From positions 455,358-519,357 of the forward strand of contig NZ_LMIA01000009.1 in the NCBI RefSeq assembly GCF_001428565.1: a stretch of DNA of 64,000 nucleotides. Direction: 5' to 3'. This DNA is from Nocardioides sp. Root190 (lineage in GTDB: Bacteria > Actinomycetota > Actinomycetes > Propionibacteriales > Nocardioidaceae). Both the position numbers and the translations under genes were made by a program. This document shows, in pieces, positions 30,476-39,405 of this stretch; the stretch's first letter is position 1, and each line of letters begins with the position of its first letter. The notes under the pieces are model-generated. The model worked only from the letters and a program-made list of their open reading frames with translations, was not told the DNA's origin and ran no database searches.

Positions 30476-31666
30476 GTGGGACTCATTCAGGCTGCGATCG
30501 GCGCCATCGGCGGCACCCTCGGTGACCAGTGGCTCGACTTCTACGGTGTCCCGGACGGGATCACCTCGACCGTCGCGGTGTTCCCTGCGGTCGCCAAGGG
30601 ACAGAACGCCGGCCGCGGCAGCAACACCGACGGTTCCGACGGCGTCATCACCAACGGCTCCAAGATCGTCGTCCCCGAGGGCTACGGCCTCGTCCTGCTC
30701 GAGGACGGCGCCTTCACCGGGTTCGCCGCTGAGCCGGGCGCCTACATCTGGAACTCCGACGAGCCGGCCTCCCAGTCGGTCTTCTCCGGCGGCGGACTCG
30801 TCGACTCGGTGATCAAGCAGAGCTGGGAGCGCTTCAAGTTCGGCGGGCGACCCTCGACGCAGCAGACGGCTGTCTTCGTGACGCTCAAGGAGCTGCCCAA
30901 CAACAAGTTCGGCACCCAGTCGGAGATCTACTGGGACGACGCGTTCCTCAACACCCAGGTCGGCGCCATCACGCGCGGCACCTACACGCTGAAGATCACC
31001 GACCCCCTGACGTTCCTGCGCAACTTCGCGCCGGCCGAGGTCATCGGCGGACGGGCCTTCTTCGACTTCACCGACATCGACAACCCCGCCGGTGAGCAGC
31101 TGTTCAACGAGGTCGTCGGATCGCTCGCGCCGGCCTTCTCGATGTACACCAACGACCCCGCCAAGGGGAACCGGATCGCTCGCCTGCAGCAGGACTCGAT
31201 CGGCTTCGCGCAGTCGTTGTCGGCCGCGGTGGAGCAGAACTACCAGTGGCGGACCGACCGCGGCATCGAGATCGTCAAGACCGCGATCATCTCCATCGAG
31301 TACGACGCCAACACCCGTGAGCTGCTCAAGAACGTCCAGCGTGCCGACGCACTGTCCGGCTCGCGCGGCAACTCCAACCTGCAGGCGTCCGTCGCCGCCG
31401 GCATCGAGGCCGCGGGCGAGAACGCCGGTCCCGGTGGCCTGATCGGCATGGGCATGGCGACCGGTGGCATGGGGGTGGGCGGCCTCCAGCAGCCCGTGAC
31501 GCCGCCGCCCGCGGCTCCGGCGGCTCCTGCCGCTCCTGCGGCGCCCGCCGCTCCGGCTGCGGACGACCCGATGGCTGTCCTCAAGCGGGCCAAGGAGATG
31601 CTCGACGCCGGACTGATCACCCAGGCCGACTACGACGCGGCAAAGGCGAAGGCGCTCGGTCTCTGA
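30476..31666 (+). CDS. SPFH-domain protein with C-terminal SHOCT motif
   Basis: 396 residues from GTG 30476, which has AAGGAG 9 bp upstream. The SPFH region (about 60-300) resembles the 'virion core' SPFH class typified by B. subtilis YdjI: the protein starts with a short amphipathic part (GLIQAAIGAIGGTLGDQWLDFY) and not a true signal. A Met/Gly then Pro/Ala-rich linker (about 320-360) leads to a SHOCT domain (AVLKRAKEMLDAGLITQADYDAAKAKAL). SPFH proteins oligomerise on membranes and organise microdomains. The next gene, 1 bp away, encodes a double zinc-ribbon protein; the pairing mirrors YdjG/YdjI, which act with PspA in envelope stress. No pspA is in the window. Confidence 0.85.
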   Translation: MGLIQAAIGAIGGTLGDQWLDFYGVPDGITSTVAVFPAVAKGQNAGRGSNTDGSDGVITNGSKIVVPEGYGLVLLEDGAFTGFAAEPGAYIWNSDEPASQSVFSGGGLVDSVIKQSWERFKFGGRPSTQQTAVFVTLKELPNNKFGTQSEIYWDDAFLNTQVGAITRGTYTLKITDPLTFLRNFAPAEVIGGRAFFDFTDIDNPAGEQLFNEVVGSLAPAFSMYTNDPAKGNRIARLQQDSIGFAQSLSAAVEQNYQWRTDRGIEIVKTAIISIEYDANTRELLKNVQRADALSGSRGNSNLQASVAAGIEAAGENAGPGGLIGMGMATGGMGVGGLQQPVTPPPAAPAAPAAPAAPAAPAADDPMAVLKRAKEMLDAGLITQADYDAAKAKALGL

Positions 31667-31667
31667 C

Positions 31668-32924
31668 ATGTCACAGGAGTCCGTGGACCCCCAGCGGCCC
31701 ACCTTCGACGGGCCGCCCATGTCGCTGGAGGAGGAGCTCGCCGCCGCCAAGGCGGAGCCCGAGCCCACACCCACCATCGAGACCGTCAACGAATCGCTCA
31801 AGGACGGGCTGAACCGGTGCCCGAAGTGCGGGTCGAGCGACGTGCGGCTGCGCGCCTCGACCGGCATGCTCGTGTGCCTGTTCTGCCGCAACGAGTGGCA
31901 CGAGGCCCGCGTCGAGGAGGAGTTCGGGCTCGGTGAGGGCATCGACGACCTCGAGGGCACCGTCATCGCCAGCGGGGCGGAGGACATCCAGGCCGATGCC
32001 GCCGACATGGTCACCTTCAAGTGCGAGGCCTGCGGTGCCGAGGTGGTCGTGGACACCGCCCATGCGCTCAACGCGCGTTGCCACTGGTGCCGCCACACGC
32101 TGAACGTCAACCAGCAGATCCCCAACGGTGCGGTTCCGGACGCGGTCCTTCCGTTCCGGCTGACCAAGGACGAGGCGGTCGAGAAGATCCGGGAGTTCGC
32201 CTCCAAGCGACGGCTCTTCGCGCACAAGAGGTTCAAGAAGGAGTTCGTCCCGGAGAACGTCCTGGGCGTCTACCTGCCCTACCTCGTCATCGACGCGCGC
32301 GCCGAGTCGCAGTACTGGGGCAAGGGCGAGATCGAGACCCGGCGCTGGACCGAGAAGCAGGGCGACAACCGCGTCACCTACTACGACGCCGACGTCTACC
32401 AGGTGGCCCGCCAGGTCAGCTTCACGGTCGACGACCTGACCATCGAGGGATCGGTGGAGCGCGCCGACTTCAGCGGCGAGAACACCAACAACATCGTCAA
32501 CACGATCCTGCCGTTCGACACGAAGAACGCGGTCAAGTGGAACGCCAGCTACCTGGTCGGGTTCACCAGCGAGAAGCGTGACGTCAACGTGGAGGCGCTC
32601 CAGCCGGTCCTGGAGGACCAGCTGCTCTCGATCGGACGCTCGGAGGTGGCTGCCTCGTTGGGCAGGTTCGACCGGGGTGTGCGCTGGGAGCAGGAGCAGA
32701 TCGACGTCGGTGGTTCACGCTGGATCTCGATGTACCTGCCCGTGTGGCTCTACTCCTACCGCCAGGAGAGCAACGGCATCCTGCACTACATCGCGGTCAA
32801 CGCACGGACGGGAGAGACGATGGGCAGCATCCCGGTCTCACAGCCGAAGCTCCTCCTCGCGGCCTTCACGGTCGGCACCTTCCTCGAGGGCGCCGCCGGC
32901 GCGTTCCTGGTGGCGACGGCATGA
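31668..32924 (+). CDS. Double TFIIB-type zinc-ribbon protein
   Basis: 418 residues. Two four-cysteine ribbons: Cys51, Cys54, Cys70, Cys73 (CPKCGSS ... CLFC) and Cys119, Cys122, Cys138, Cys141 (CEACGAE ... CHWC). A Pro/Glu-rich start precedes them. The large middle domain (about 150-390, LPYLVIDARAESQYWGKGE) is beta-rich without a family I can name. The last 25 residues (LLAAFTVGTFLEGAAGAFLV) form one hydrophobic segment, so it may be tail-anchored. It starts 1 bp after the SPFH gene and its stop overlaps the next start by 4 bp: a tight three-gene operon. B. subtilis YdjG is the nearest known kind of partner. Confidence 0.78.
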   Translation: MSQESVDPQRPTFDGPPMSLEEELAAAKAEPEPTPTIETVNESLKDGLNRCPKCGSSDVRLRASTGMLVCLFCRNEWHEARVEEEFGLGEGIDDLEGTVIASGAEDIQADAADMVTFKCEACGAEVVVDTAHALNARCHWCRHTLNVNQQIPNGAVPDAVLPFRLTKDEAVEKIREFASKRRLFAHKRFKKEFVPENVLGVYLPYLVIDARAESQYWGKGEIETRRWTEKQGDNRVTYYDADVYQVARQVSFTVDDLTIEGSVERADFSGENTNNIVNTILPFDTKNAVKWNASYLVGFTSEKRDVNVEALQPVLEDQLLSIGRSEVAASLGRFDRGVRWEQEQIDVGGSRWISMYLPVWLYSYRQESNGILHYIAVNARTGETMGSIPVSQPKLLLAAFTVGTFLEGAAGAFLVATA

Positions 32925-33199
32925 GCGCCGACATCGTGCTCGCGCTCGTCCAGGCGTCCGAGTCGCCGGTCTGGCTCCTCGCAGCCGGTCCGGTCGGCGG
33001 CGCAGCGACGTACTGGGCCTTCTATCGCTACTACCGCAACAACGACAAGTCACATGCCTTCGAGCGGGACACGATCATCGACCCCAAGCCCGTGCAGGGC
33101 GGGGAGAACAAGGTCGATCACATCAACCGCACGCGTGACTCCGACATCGACGGCGACAACAGCAGCAACTTCCGGACGAGGGTGCAGCGAATCCGCTGA
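32921..33199 (+). CDS. Small single-pass membrane protein
   Basis: 92 residues, unknown. One hydrophobic segment (about 16-37, WLLAAGPVGGAATYWAFYRYY) is followed by a hydrophilic tail with many charged residues and Asn/Asp (ENKVDHINRTRDSDIDGDN). No signal peptidase site is obvious, so it probably stays anchored with the tail in the cytosol. Its ATG overlaps the zinc-ribbon gene stop by 4 bp (ATGA). Best read as the third part of the SPFH/zinc-ribbon module. Confidence 0.72.
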   Translation: MSADIVLALVQASESPVWLLAAGPVGGAATYWAFYRYYRNNDKSHAFERDTIIDPKPVQGGENKVDHINRTRDSDIDGDNSSNFRTRVQRIR

Positions 33200-33293
33200 C
33201 GAGACCGTGTGTGACGGGCAAGGGCATTGGTGCCGCTCGACCCCGTCACGGTAACCTCGGGTGCGCTCCCCGACGTCGAATGGAAGGACCCTG

Positions 33294-34007
33294 GTGCCCG
33301 GCTACAAGAGAGTCCTCCTGAAGCTGTCCGGTGAGGTCTTCGGAGGTGGCAAGGTCGGTGTCGACCCTGACGTCGTCCAGGCCGTTGCCCGTGAGATCAA
33401 GCAGGTCGTCGATGCAGGCGTCCAGATCGCTGTCGTGACCGGCGGAGGCAACTTCTTCCGCGGCGCAGAGCTGCAGCAGCGCGGCATGGACCGCGTCCGT
33501 GCCGACTACATGGGGATGCTCGGCATCGTCATGAACTGCCTCGCGCTCCAGGACTTCCTCGAGAAGCTGGGCGTCGAGACCCGCGTCCAGACCGCCATCA
33601 CGATGGGTCAGGTCGCCGAGCCCTACATCCCCCGCCGCGCGATCCGCCACATGGAGAAGGGCCGCGTCGTGATCTTCGGCGCCGGCATGGGCATGCCCTA
33701 CTTCTCCACCGACACCGTCGCGGTCCAGCGTGCGCTGGAGAGCAGGTGTGACGTGGTCCTGGTGGCCAAGAGCGGCGTCGACGGCGTCTACAGCGCCGAC
33801 CCCAAGGTCGACCCCACGGCGACCAAGTACGACGAGCTGAGCTACGACGACGCCATCAGCCAGGGCCTGCGGATCCTGGACCAGACGGCGTTCGCGCTCT
33901 GCGGCGAGAACAAGCTGCCGATGATCGTGTTCGGCATGGAGCCCGAGGGCAACATCCTGCGGGTCGTCCAGGGTGAGAAGATCGGCACGCGCGTCAGCGC
34001 GGGCTGA
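33294..34007 (+). CDS. pyrH: UMP kinase
   Basis: 237 residues from GTG 33294 (AAGGA 9 bp upstream). Hexameric kinase of the amino acid kinase family that turns UMP into UDP. Motifs: [14 protein letters not shown] at the start, [38 protein letters not shown], and [16 protein letters not shown]. The gap from 33200 has a TAACCT box at 33252-33257 that may be a promoter, so pyrH-frr-cdsA need not depend on the module upstream. frr follows 17 bp later. Confidence 0.97.
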   Translation: MPGYKRVLLKLSGEVFGGGKVGVDPDVVQAVAREIKQVVDAGVQIAVVTGGGNFFRGAELQQRGMDRVRADYMGMLGIVMNCLALQDFLEKLGVETRVQTAITMGQVAEPYIPRRAIRHMEKGRVVIFGAGMGMPYFSTDTVAVQRALESRCDVVLVAKSGVDGVYSADPKVDPTATKYDELSYDDAISQGLRILDQTAFALCGENKLPMIVFGMEPEGNILRVVQGEKIGTRVSAG

Positions 34008-34024
34008 ACCACGAAGGAGAACTG

Positions 34025-34582
34025 GTGATCAACGACATCCTCAACGAGGCCGACCAGAAGATGGGCAAGTCGGTCGAGGCGACCCGCGAGGAGTTCGCCG
34101 CGATCCGGGCCGGCCGCGCCCACCCGAGCATGTTCTCCAAGATCACGGTGGACTACTACGGTTCCCCGACGCCGCTCCAGCAGCTGGCGTCCTTCACGGC
34201 ACCCGAGGCGCGCACGATCATCATCGCGCCCTTCGACGTCGGCGCCATCGGCAACGTCGAGCGCGCCATCCGCGACTCCGACCTGGGCGTGAACCCCTCC
34301 AGCGACGGCAAGCAGCTGCGTTGCGTCTTCCCTGAGCTGACCGAGGAGCGCCGCAAGGAGTTCATCAAGCTGGCCAAGGAGAAGTCCGAGGGCGGCAAGG
34401 TGGCGGTGCGCCAGGTGCGCCAGAAGGCCAAGCAGAACCTCGAGAAGCTCGAGAAGGACGGTCAGGTCGGCAAGGACGACGTCACGGGCGCCGAGAAGCG
34501 TCTCGACGGCATGACCAAGAAGCACACCGACGCGATCGACGAGCTGCTCAAGCTCAAGGAAGCCGAGCTGCTCGAGGTCTGA
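34025..34582 (+). CDS. frr: Ribosome recycling factor
   Basis: 185 residues, the standard size. RRF with EF-G splits the post-termination ribosome. Core features: VEATREEFAAIRAGRAHPSMF, YYGSPTPLQQLASFTAPEARTI, and the C-terminal helix with KKHTDAIDELLKLKEAELLEV. GTG start with AAGGAG 6 bp upstream. Part of the pyrH-frr-cdsA unit. Confidence 0.98.
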   Translation: MINDILNEADQKMGKSVEATREEFAAIRAGRAHPSMFSKITVDYYGSPTPLQQLASFTAPEARTIIIAPFDVGAIGNVERAIRDSDLGVNPSSDGKQLRCVFPELTEERRKEFIKLAKEKSEGGKVAVRQVRQKAKQNLEKLEKDGQVGKDDVTGAEKRLDGMTKKHTDAIDELLKLKEAELLEV

Positions 34583-34606
34583 TCCTCGATCGCTCCCGAT
34601 TCCCAC

Positions 34607-35500
34607 ATGTCATCGTCGACACCGCCTGACTCCTCGGCCCCGACCCCGGCAGCGCCCAAGAAGGACCACGGGCGCGCCGGGCGCGACCTCAAGGCTGCGG
34701 TCGCCTCGGCGGTCGTGCTGCTGAGCGCGATCGCGGCCTCGTTGGCGTTCTGGAAGCCCGCCTTCATGGCGATCGTCGCGATCGCCGTGGTCGTGGCGGT
34801 GTGGGAGCTGCGCAAGGGCCTGCTCGCCAAGGACATCGACCTGCCCGAGCAGCCGCTCATGGTGGGTGGCGTCGTCATGGTCGTCGTCGCCTACCTGTGG
34901 GGCGCGCCGGCCCTGGTGACCGCCACGGCCGTCAGCGCGCTGGCGATCATGCTCTGGCTGCTGCGCCGTGGCGTGGACGGCTACGTCAAGAACGCCACCG
35001 CCTCGGTCTTCGCGCTCGTCTACGTGCCCTTCCTGGGCTCGTTCGTGGCGCTGATGCTCGCCGAGGGCGGCCGCACGGGCGGCGGGCTCGACGACAAGGG
35101 CGTCCAGGGCATCGTGACGTTCATCCTGGTCACGATCGCCTCCGACATCGGTGGCTACGTCGCCGGCGTCCTGTTCGGCAAGCACCCCATGGCGCCCGTC
35201 ATCTCGCCGAAGAAGTCCTGGGAGGGCTTTGCCGGCTCGGCCATCGCCACGGTCGGTGCCGGTGTGGCGCTGGTCGTGTACCTCCTCGAGGGCGACTGGT
35301 GGATCGGTGTGGCCCTCGGCCTGATCACCGTGGTCATGGCGACCCTCGGCGACCTGTGCGAGTCGGTCATCAAGCGCGACCTCGGGATCAAGGACATGAG
35401 CCAGGTGATCCCCGGCCACGGTGGCCTGATGGACCGGCTCGACTCGCTGCTCGCCACGATCGCCCCGATCTGGTTGCTGCTGCACTACGCCGTCTTCTGA
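34607..35500 (+). CDS. cdsA: Phosphatidate cytidylyltransferase
   Basis: 297 residues. Makes CDP-diacylglycerol from phosphatidic acid and CTP in the membrane. A Pro/Ser-rich N-terminus (1-35) precedes about eight membrane helices. The family signature is near the C-terminus: LGDLCESVIKRDLGIKD followed by PGHGGLMDRLDS. The mid-protein SPKKSWEGFAGSA box is also conserved. It starts 24 bp after frr. Its last 16 bp overlap the 3' end of kynU on the opposite strand. Confidence 0.96.
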   Translation: MSSSTPPDSSAPTPAAPKKDHGRAGRDLKAAVASAVVLLSAIAASLAFWKPAFMAIVAIAVVVAVWELRKGLLAKDIDLPEQPLMVGGVVMVVVAYLWGAPALVTATAVSALAIMLWLLRRGVDGYVKNATASVFALVYVPFLGSFVALMLAEGGRTGGGLDDKGVQGIVTFILVTIASDIGGYVAGVLFGKHPMAPVISPKKSWEGFAGSAIATVGAGVALVVYLLEGDWWIGVALGLITVVMATLGDLCESVIKRDLGIKDMSQVIPGHGGLMDRLDSLLATIAPIWLLLHYAVF

Positions 35501-36603
35501 GCCGCGACTTCTCCGAGCAGGCCGATCGCGGTCCTCAGCTGCTCGTCCGAGAGGTACGGCGCCGGGCCGATCCGCAGGTGCTGCCCGCGACTGTCGGTGC
35601 TGACCCCGCGCGCGGCCAGGGCTGCCTGGAGCTCGGCGGCACGGGGACTGGTCAGCGCGAGGAACCCACCGAACCCCTCGGCAGGGGTGTCGCGGTCGCG
35701 GGTGACCACCTCGTCGGGGAGCCCGAGCGCGTCGAACTCCGCGGCCAGCAGTCCGCGCTGGTGCAGTGCGGTCCGGCGCAGCACCGGGGGAGTGAGGCCG
35801 TGGGTGGCGAAGAAGTCGAGCACCCGGCTGGCCCGGTAGTGGCTGGTGGGGTCGTAGGTCGCCCCGGCGAAGTGGTCGCCCGACTCGGCGTACCACCCGG
35901 TGACGAGCGGACGCAGGCCGGCGGCGTGGGCCGGGAGGCGCAGGAAGCAGTTGCCCTCGCCGAGCTGGAGGTACTTGTAGCCGCCGCCCACGATCCACGC
36001 GTCGGCCAGTGCGAGGGCGCTGATGTCGAAGGGCATCACGCCCAGCTGGTGGTAGGCGTCGACCAGCAGCTCGGCGCCGGTCCGGGCACAGGCGCGGGCC
36101 ACCGCCTCGAGGTGCGGAACGACCAGTGAGGTCTCGAACAGCACCGACGAGACGACGACGGCCGCGGTGCGTCCGTCCACCTCGCTCGCCAGCCGCTCGG
36201 CGAGCGTGTCGACCGGTGCGGCCGGCACCTTCACGACCTCGACACCGGACTCGGCCAGGCGGTCGAGCTGACGACGGGCCGAGTGGAACTCGCCGTCCGT
36301 GGTGACCAGCCGCGACCGGGTGCGGAGGTCCAGGCAGGACAGGAAGCGGATCAGCAGCTCGTGAGTGCTCCCGCCGAGGGCCACCTCGCCGGACGGGTCC
36401 CCGAGCAGGTCCCGAACCCCGTCGCGGAGCCGTTCGGCGCGCAGCTCCGCGCGACCCCACTTCTCGCCGACGGCGAGGGCGGCGTCGTCGTACGCCTCGA
36501 GCACGCCCTCGCGGGCGACGTCCGGCCAGGCCTGGTGGCTGTGCCCGGTGAGGAGCAGGCGTTCGGCGACCCGGAAACGGGAGTAGTGGGCCGCCAGGCT
36601 CAC
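35485..36603 (-). CDS. kynU: Kynureninase-like PLP enzyme
   Basis: 372 residues from GTG 36603, which overlaps the kynA stop by 4 bp. Fold-type I aminotransferase class V family. The PLP lysine is Lys210 in [14 protein letters not shown]; Asp182 and His185 ([10 protein letters not shown]) contact the cofactor. Kynureninase splits kynurenine into anthranilate and alanine. Coupling to kynA supports that role; another class V activity cannot be excluded from sequence alone. Kynurenine formamidase and monooxygenase genes are not in the window. Confidence 0.85.
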   Translation of the reverse strand: MSLAAHYSRFRVAERLLLTGHSHQAWPDVAREGVLEAYDDAALAVGEKWGRAELRAERLRDGVRDLLGDPSGEVALGGSTHELLIRFLSCLDLRTRSRLVTTDGEFHSARRQLDRLAESGVEVVKVPAAPVDTLAERLASEVDGRTAAVVVSSVLFETSLVVPHLEAVARACARTGAELLVDAYHQLGVMPFDISALALADAWIVGGGYKYLQLGEGNCFLRLPAHAAGLRPLVTGWYAESGDHFAGATYDPTSHYRASRVLDFFATHGLTPPVLRRTALHQRGLLAAEFDALGLPDEVVTRDRDTPAEGFGGFLALTSPRAAELQAALAARGVSTDSRGQHLRIGPAPYLSDEQLRTAIGLLGEVAAQKTA

Positions 36604-37391
36604 ATCTGGCTCCGGATGGCCCACAGGTCGGGGAAGAGCTGGTGGGTGACGGTGCTCCAGAGGTACTGCGCTCCCGAGGAACCGCCCGTCCCCATCTTGG
36701 CGCCGATGGTGCGCTCGACCATCTTCACGTGGCGGTAGCGCCACTCCTGGAGGCCCTCGTCGAGGTCGACCAGGCGTTCGGCGACCTGCGCGGCCCCGCC
36801 CTCGTCGCCGTACGCCGCCAGCAGCAGCTGCTGCACGTCCTCCGATGGCTCCCACGGCTGGGTGAGGTCGCGCTCGATCGCGCCAGCGGGCACGGCGTAG
36901 CCCTGGGTGAGCAGGTAGCGCAGGTAGGAGTCGAAGACCGACGGGCGGGCCATGGCGGTCTCGATCCGCTCCCGGCCCGGGCTGCCCTCGGGGTAGTGCT
37001 CGAACATCCGGCTGTCCCGGCGTCCGAGGGTGGCCTCGAGCTCACGGAACTGCTCGGACTGGAAGCCGCTGGAGGCGTCCAGCCGCCCGCGGAAACTGGT
37101 GAACTCGCGCGGGGTCATCGTCTCGAGCACGTCGACCTGCGCGACGGCGACCTTGAGGATCGCGCGCACCCGTCCGAGGGTGTGGAGCGCGCGCGGGGTG
37201 TCGCCGGCCTCGAGGCGTCGCTGCAGTCCGGTGAGCTCGTGCAGCATCTGCTTGAACCACAACTCGTAGACCTGGTGGATCACGATGAACAGCAGTTCGT
37301 CGTGCTCGTCCGAACGTGGGTGCTGCGCGGCGAGGACCTCGTCGAGCGCGAGATAGCTGCTGTAGGTCAGGGAGGGGTGCGGTTCGCTCAC
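36600..37391 (-). CDS. kynA: Tryptophan 2,3-dioxygenase
   Basis: 263 residues from GTG 37391; a GACAGT box 6 nt upstream (37398-37403) suggests leaderless initiation. Haem enzyme that opens the tryptophan indole ring to N-formylkynurenine. Signature segments: [38 protein letters not shown] (haem pocket side), [13 protein letters not shown], and the substrate loop [11 protein letters not shown]. Forms a coupled operon kynA-kynU, the first and a later step of tryptophan breakdown. Confidence 0.96.
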   Translation of the reverse strand: MSEPHPSLTYSSYLALDEVLAAQHPRSDEHDELLFIVIHQVYELWFKQMLHELTGLQRRLEAGDTPRALHTLGRVRAILKVAVAQVDVLETMTPREFTSFRGRLDASSGFQSEQFRELEATLGRRDSRMFEHYPEGSPGRERIETAMARPSVFDSYLRYLLTQGYAVPAGAIERDLTQPWEPSEDVQQLLLAAYGDEGGAAQVAERLVDLDEGLQEWRYRHVKMVERTIGAKMGTGGSSGAQYLWSTVTHQLFPDLWAIRSQM

Positions 37392-37464
37392 CCGGCCACT
37401 GTCACAGAAGCAGGGCCCGGCGTGCCAGTGGCCCGGTCTTTCACCGCGACGCCCGCCTGCCGGA

Positions 37465-37470
37465 TACGAT
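37465..37470 (+). promoter_or_regulatory. Leaderless -10 box (37480 gene)
   Basis: TACGAT ends 9 nt before ATG 37480. Confidence 0.45.
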
Positions 37471-37479
37471 CGCCCCGAC

Positions 37480-37854
37480 ATGAAGCAGGTATCCGAGGGC
37501 CGCGTCGTCGCGGACGAGACGGACGACGCGACCGACCGGTCCCGTCGACCCGACTGGTTCCACCGGGGCCACCCGGTCTTCTTCCCGCTCGCGGGCTTCT
37601 TCACCGGCATGGTCTCGGTGATCGTGGTCCCCGGTCTGTACGCCACGATCGTCAAGAGCGTGGCCGGCTACGAGCGGGCCGAGGAGCTCTTCCCGTTCGT
37701 CGTGCTGCTGCTGGTCGTGCCGATCGGGATGCTGGTGCCCCACCGCACCCGGCGTTTCGCGCGTTACATGCTGCTCGGCATGGTCACCACGGTCGTCGTG
37801 GTGGTGGGTGTCGCCGCTCTCGTGCTTTGGGTGCTGTACAAGCGCGACGCGTAG
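37480..37854 (+). CDS. Small membrane protein, unknown function
   Basis: 124 residues. A charged start (1-28) is followed by three hydrophobic segments at about 32-56, 70-86 and 94-118, ending [11 protein letters not shown]. No family is recognised. Upstream of rlmN such small membrane genes are frequent in actinobacteria, so it may simply share a promoter region. The rlmN -10 box overlaps its stop codon. Confidence 0.72.
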   Translation: MKQVSEGRVVADETDDATDRSRRPDWFHRGHPVFFPLAGFFTGMVSVIVVPGLYATIVKSVAGYERAEELFPFVVLLLVVPIGMLVPHRTRRFARYMLLGMVTTVVVVVGVAALVLWVLYKRDA

Positions 37855-37857
37855 AAT
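37852..37857 (+). promoter_or_regulatory. Leaderless -10 box (rlmN)
   Basis: TAGAAT begins at the stop codon of the upstream gene and ends 8 nt before the rlmN ATG. Confidence 0.5.
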
Positions 37858-37865
37858 CGGCGGCG

Positions 37866-38996
37866 ATGTCCGACCAGCCTGAGGGGCCCCGCCAGCTTCC
37901 CCTCGTCCTCGCCGAACCGCGTGGACGCAAGAAGCCGCCGCGGCACCTCGCCGACCTCACTCCCGGCGAGCGCAAGGACCTGCTGGTCGAGATGGGCCTG
38001 CCGGGTTTCCGTGCCAAGCAGGTCGCCACCCACTACTTCTCGCGCCTGGTCGACGACCCGGAGCAGATGACCGACCTCCCGGCCGCCCAGCGCGGCGAGC
38101 TGGTCGAGGCGCTCCTGCCCCACCTGATGACGCCGCTGCGCGTGCTCGAGGCCGACAAAGGCACGACCCGCAAGACCCTGTGGAAGCTGTTCGACGGCGC
38201 CCTGGTCGAGTCGGTTCTCATGCGCTACCCGAACCGCACCACCATGTGTGTCTCCAGCCAGGCCGGCTGCGGCATGGCCTGCCCGTTCTGCGCGACCGGC
38301 CAGGGCGGCCTGCAGCGCAACATGTCGACTGCGGAGATCGTCGAGCAGGTGCTCGCCGGTGCCCGCTCCCTCGAGCGCGGCGAGGTGCCCGGTGGCGAGG
38401 GTCGGGTCAACAACGTTGTGTTCATGGGCATGGGCGAGCCGCTGGCCAACTACAAGGCCGTCGTGGGCGCCGTACGACGCCTCACCGAGCCGGCCCCCGA
38501 CGGCTACGGCATGTCGGCGCGCGGCATCACCGTCTCCACGGTCGGCCTCGTGCCGCGGATCAAGCAGCTCGCCGACGAGGGCATCCCGGTGACCCTCGCG
38601 CTGAGCCTGCACGCCCCCGACGACGAGCTGCGCAACGAGCTGGTGCCGATCAACACCCGGTTCTCCGTCGCGGAGACCGTCGACGCGGCCTTCGAGTACT
38701 TCCAGAAGACCAAGCGTCGCGTCTCGATCGAGTACGCCATGATGCGCGGCATCAACGACCAGGCCTGGCGTGCCGACCTGCTCGGTGACGTGCTCAACGA
38801 GCGCGGCCACGGCTGGGTCCACGTTAACCTGATCCCGCTCAACGAGGTCCCCGGCTCGCAGTACACCCGCTCGTTCGACAAGGACACCGACGAGTTCGTA
38901 CGCCGCCTCGAGGCCAAGGGTGTCAGCACCACCATCCGGGACACACGCGGCGACGAGATCGACGCCGCCTGCGGTCAGCTCGCTGCCACGGAGTGA
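37866..38996 (+). CDS. rlmN: 23S rRNA/tRNA adenine C2-methyltransferase RlmN
   Basis: 376 residues. Radical-SAM enzyme that methylates A2503 of 23S rRNA and A37 of some tRNAs. The cluster motif CGMACPFC gives Cys135, Cys139, Cys142. [26 protein letters not shown] and [17 protein letters not shown] are conserved. The late Cys in [12 protein letters not shown] matches the methyl-carrying Cys355 of E. coli. The last 22 bp overlap the convergent DUF2834-like gene. Confidence 0.97.
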   Translation: MSDQPEGPRQLPLVLAEPRGRKKPPRHLADLTPGERKDLLVEMGLPGFRAKQVATHYFSRLVDDPEQMTDLPAAQRGELVEALLPHLMTPLRVLEADKGTTRKTLWKLFDGALVESVLMRYPNRTTMCVSSQAGCGMACPFCATGQGGLQRNMSTAEIVEQVLAGARSLERGEVPGGEGRVNNVVFMGMGEPLANYKAVVGAVRRLTEPAPDGYGMSARGITVSTVGLVPRIKQLADEGIPVTLALSLHAPDDELRNELVPINTRFSVAETVDAAFEYFQKTKRRVSIEYAMMRGINDQAWRADLLGDVLNERGHGWVHVNLIPLNEVPGSQYTRSFDKDTDEFVRRLEAKGVSTTIRDTRGDEIDAACGQLAATE

Positions 38997-39367
38997 CCTG
39001 AGCCGTCCCTGCCCAGGTGGCCCCGGTGGCCCAGGTGGCGCTGCCGCGCCATCAGGAACAGCGGGAAGCTCACGCTGATCGCGACGAGGAAGGTCAGCGC
39101 GACGTAGATCCACGCGTGGCGCAGTCCGATGCGACGCGCCTCGGCCAGCATGAAGACCAGGCCGACGAGGGCGACCGCGAGCAGGTCGATCCCGAAGAAG
39201 ACACCGGCGGGCGTCTCCAGCGGGTCGGTGACGAAGTCGGTGAGGCCGCGGCCGTCGGCGAAGTGGGCGACGAGCGTCATCTGGGTGCTGACGAACGCCA
39301 GCAGGGCGACGGCGGCGTAGGTCAGCACCAGGGCGCGGTCGATGCCGGTGCGGGACTCGGTGGTCAT
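38975..39367 (-). CDS. DUF2834-like membrane protein
   Basis: 130 residues from ATG 39367. Three to four hydrophobic segments (about 15-35, 60-75, 90-112) and a His/Arg/Gly-rich C-terminus ([15 protein letters not shown]). The arrangement [21 protein letters not shown], then [18 protein letters not shown] fits DUF2834 proteins; function unknown. Its 3' end overlaps rlmN by 22 bp. Confidence 0.68.
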   Translation of the reverse strand: MTTESRTGIDRALVLTYAAVALLAFVSTQMTLVAHFADGRGLTDFVTDPLETPAGVFFGIDLLAVALVGLVFMLAEARRIGLRHAWIYVALTFLVAISVSFPLFLMARQRHLGHRGHLGRDGSGHSVAAS

Positions 39368-39405
39368 GCCCGAGGATCCCACAGGGCTGGGCCCGAGCCG
39401 GGAGC

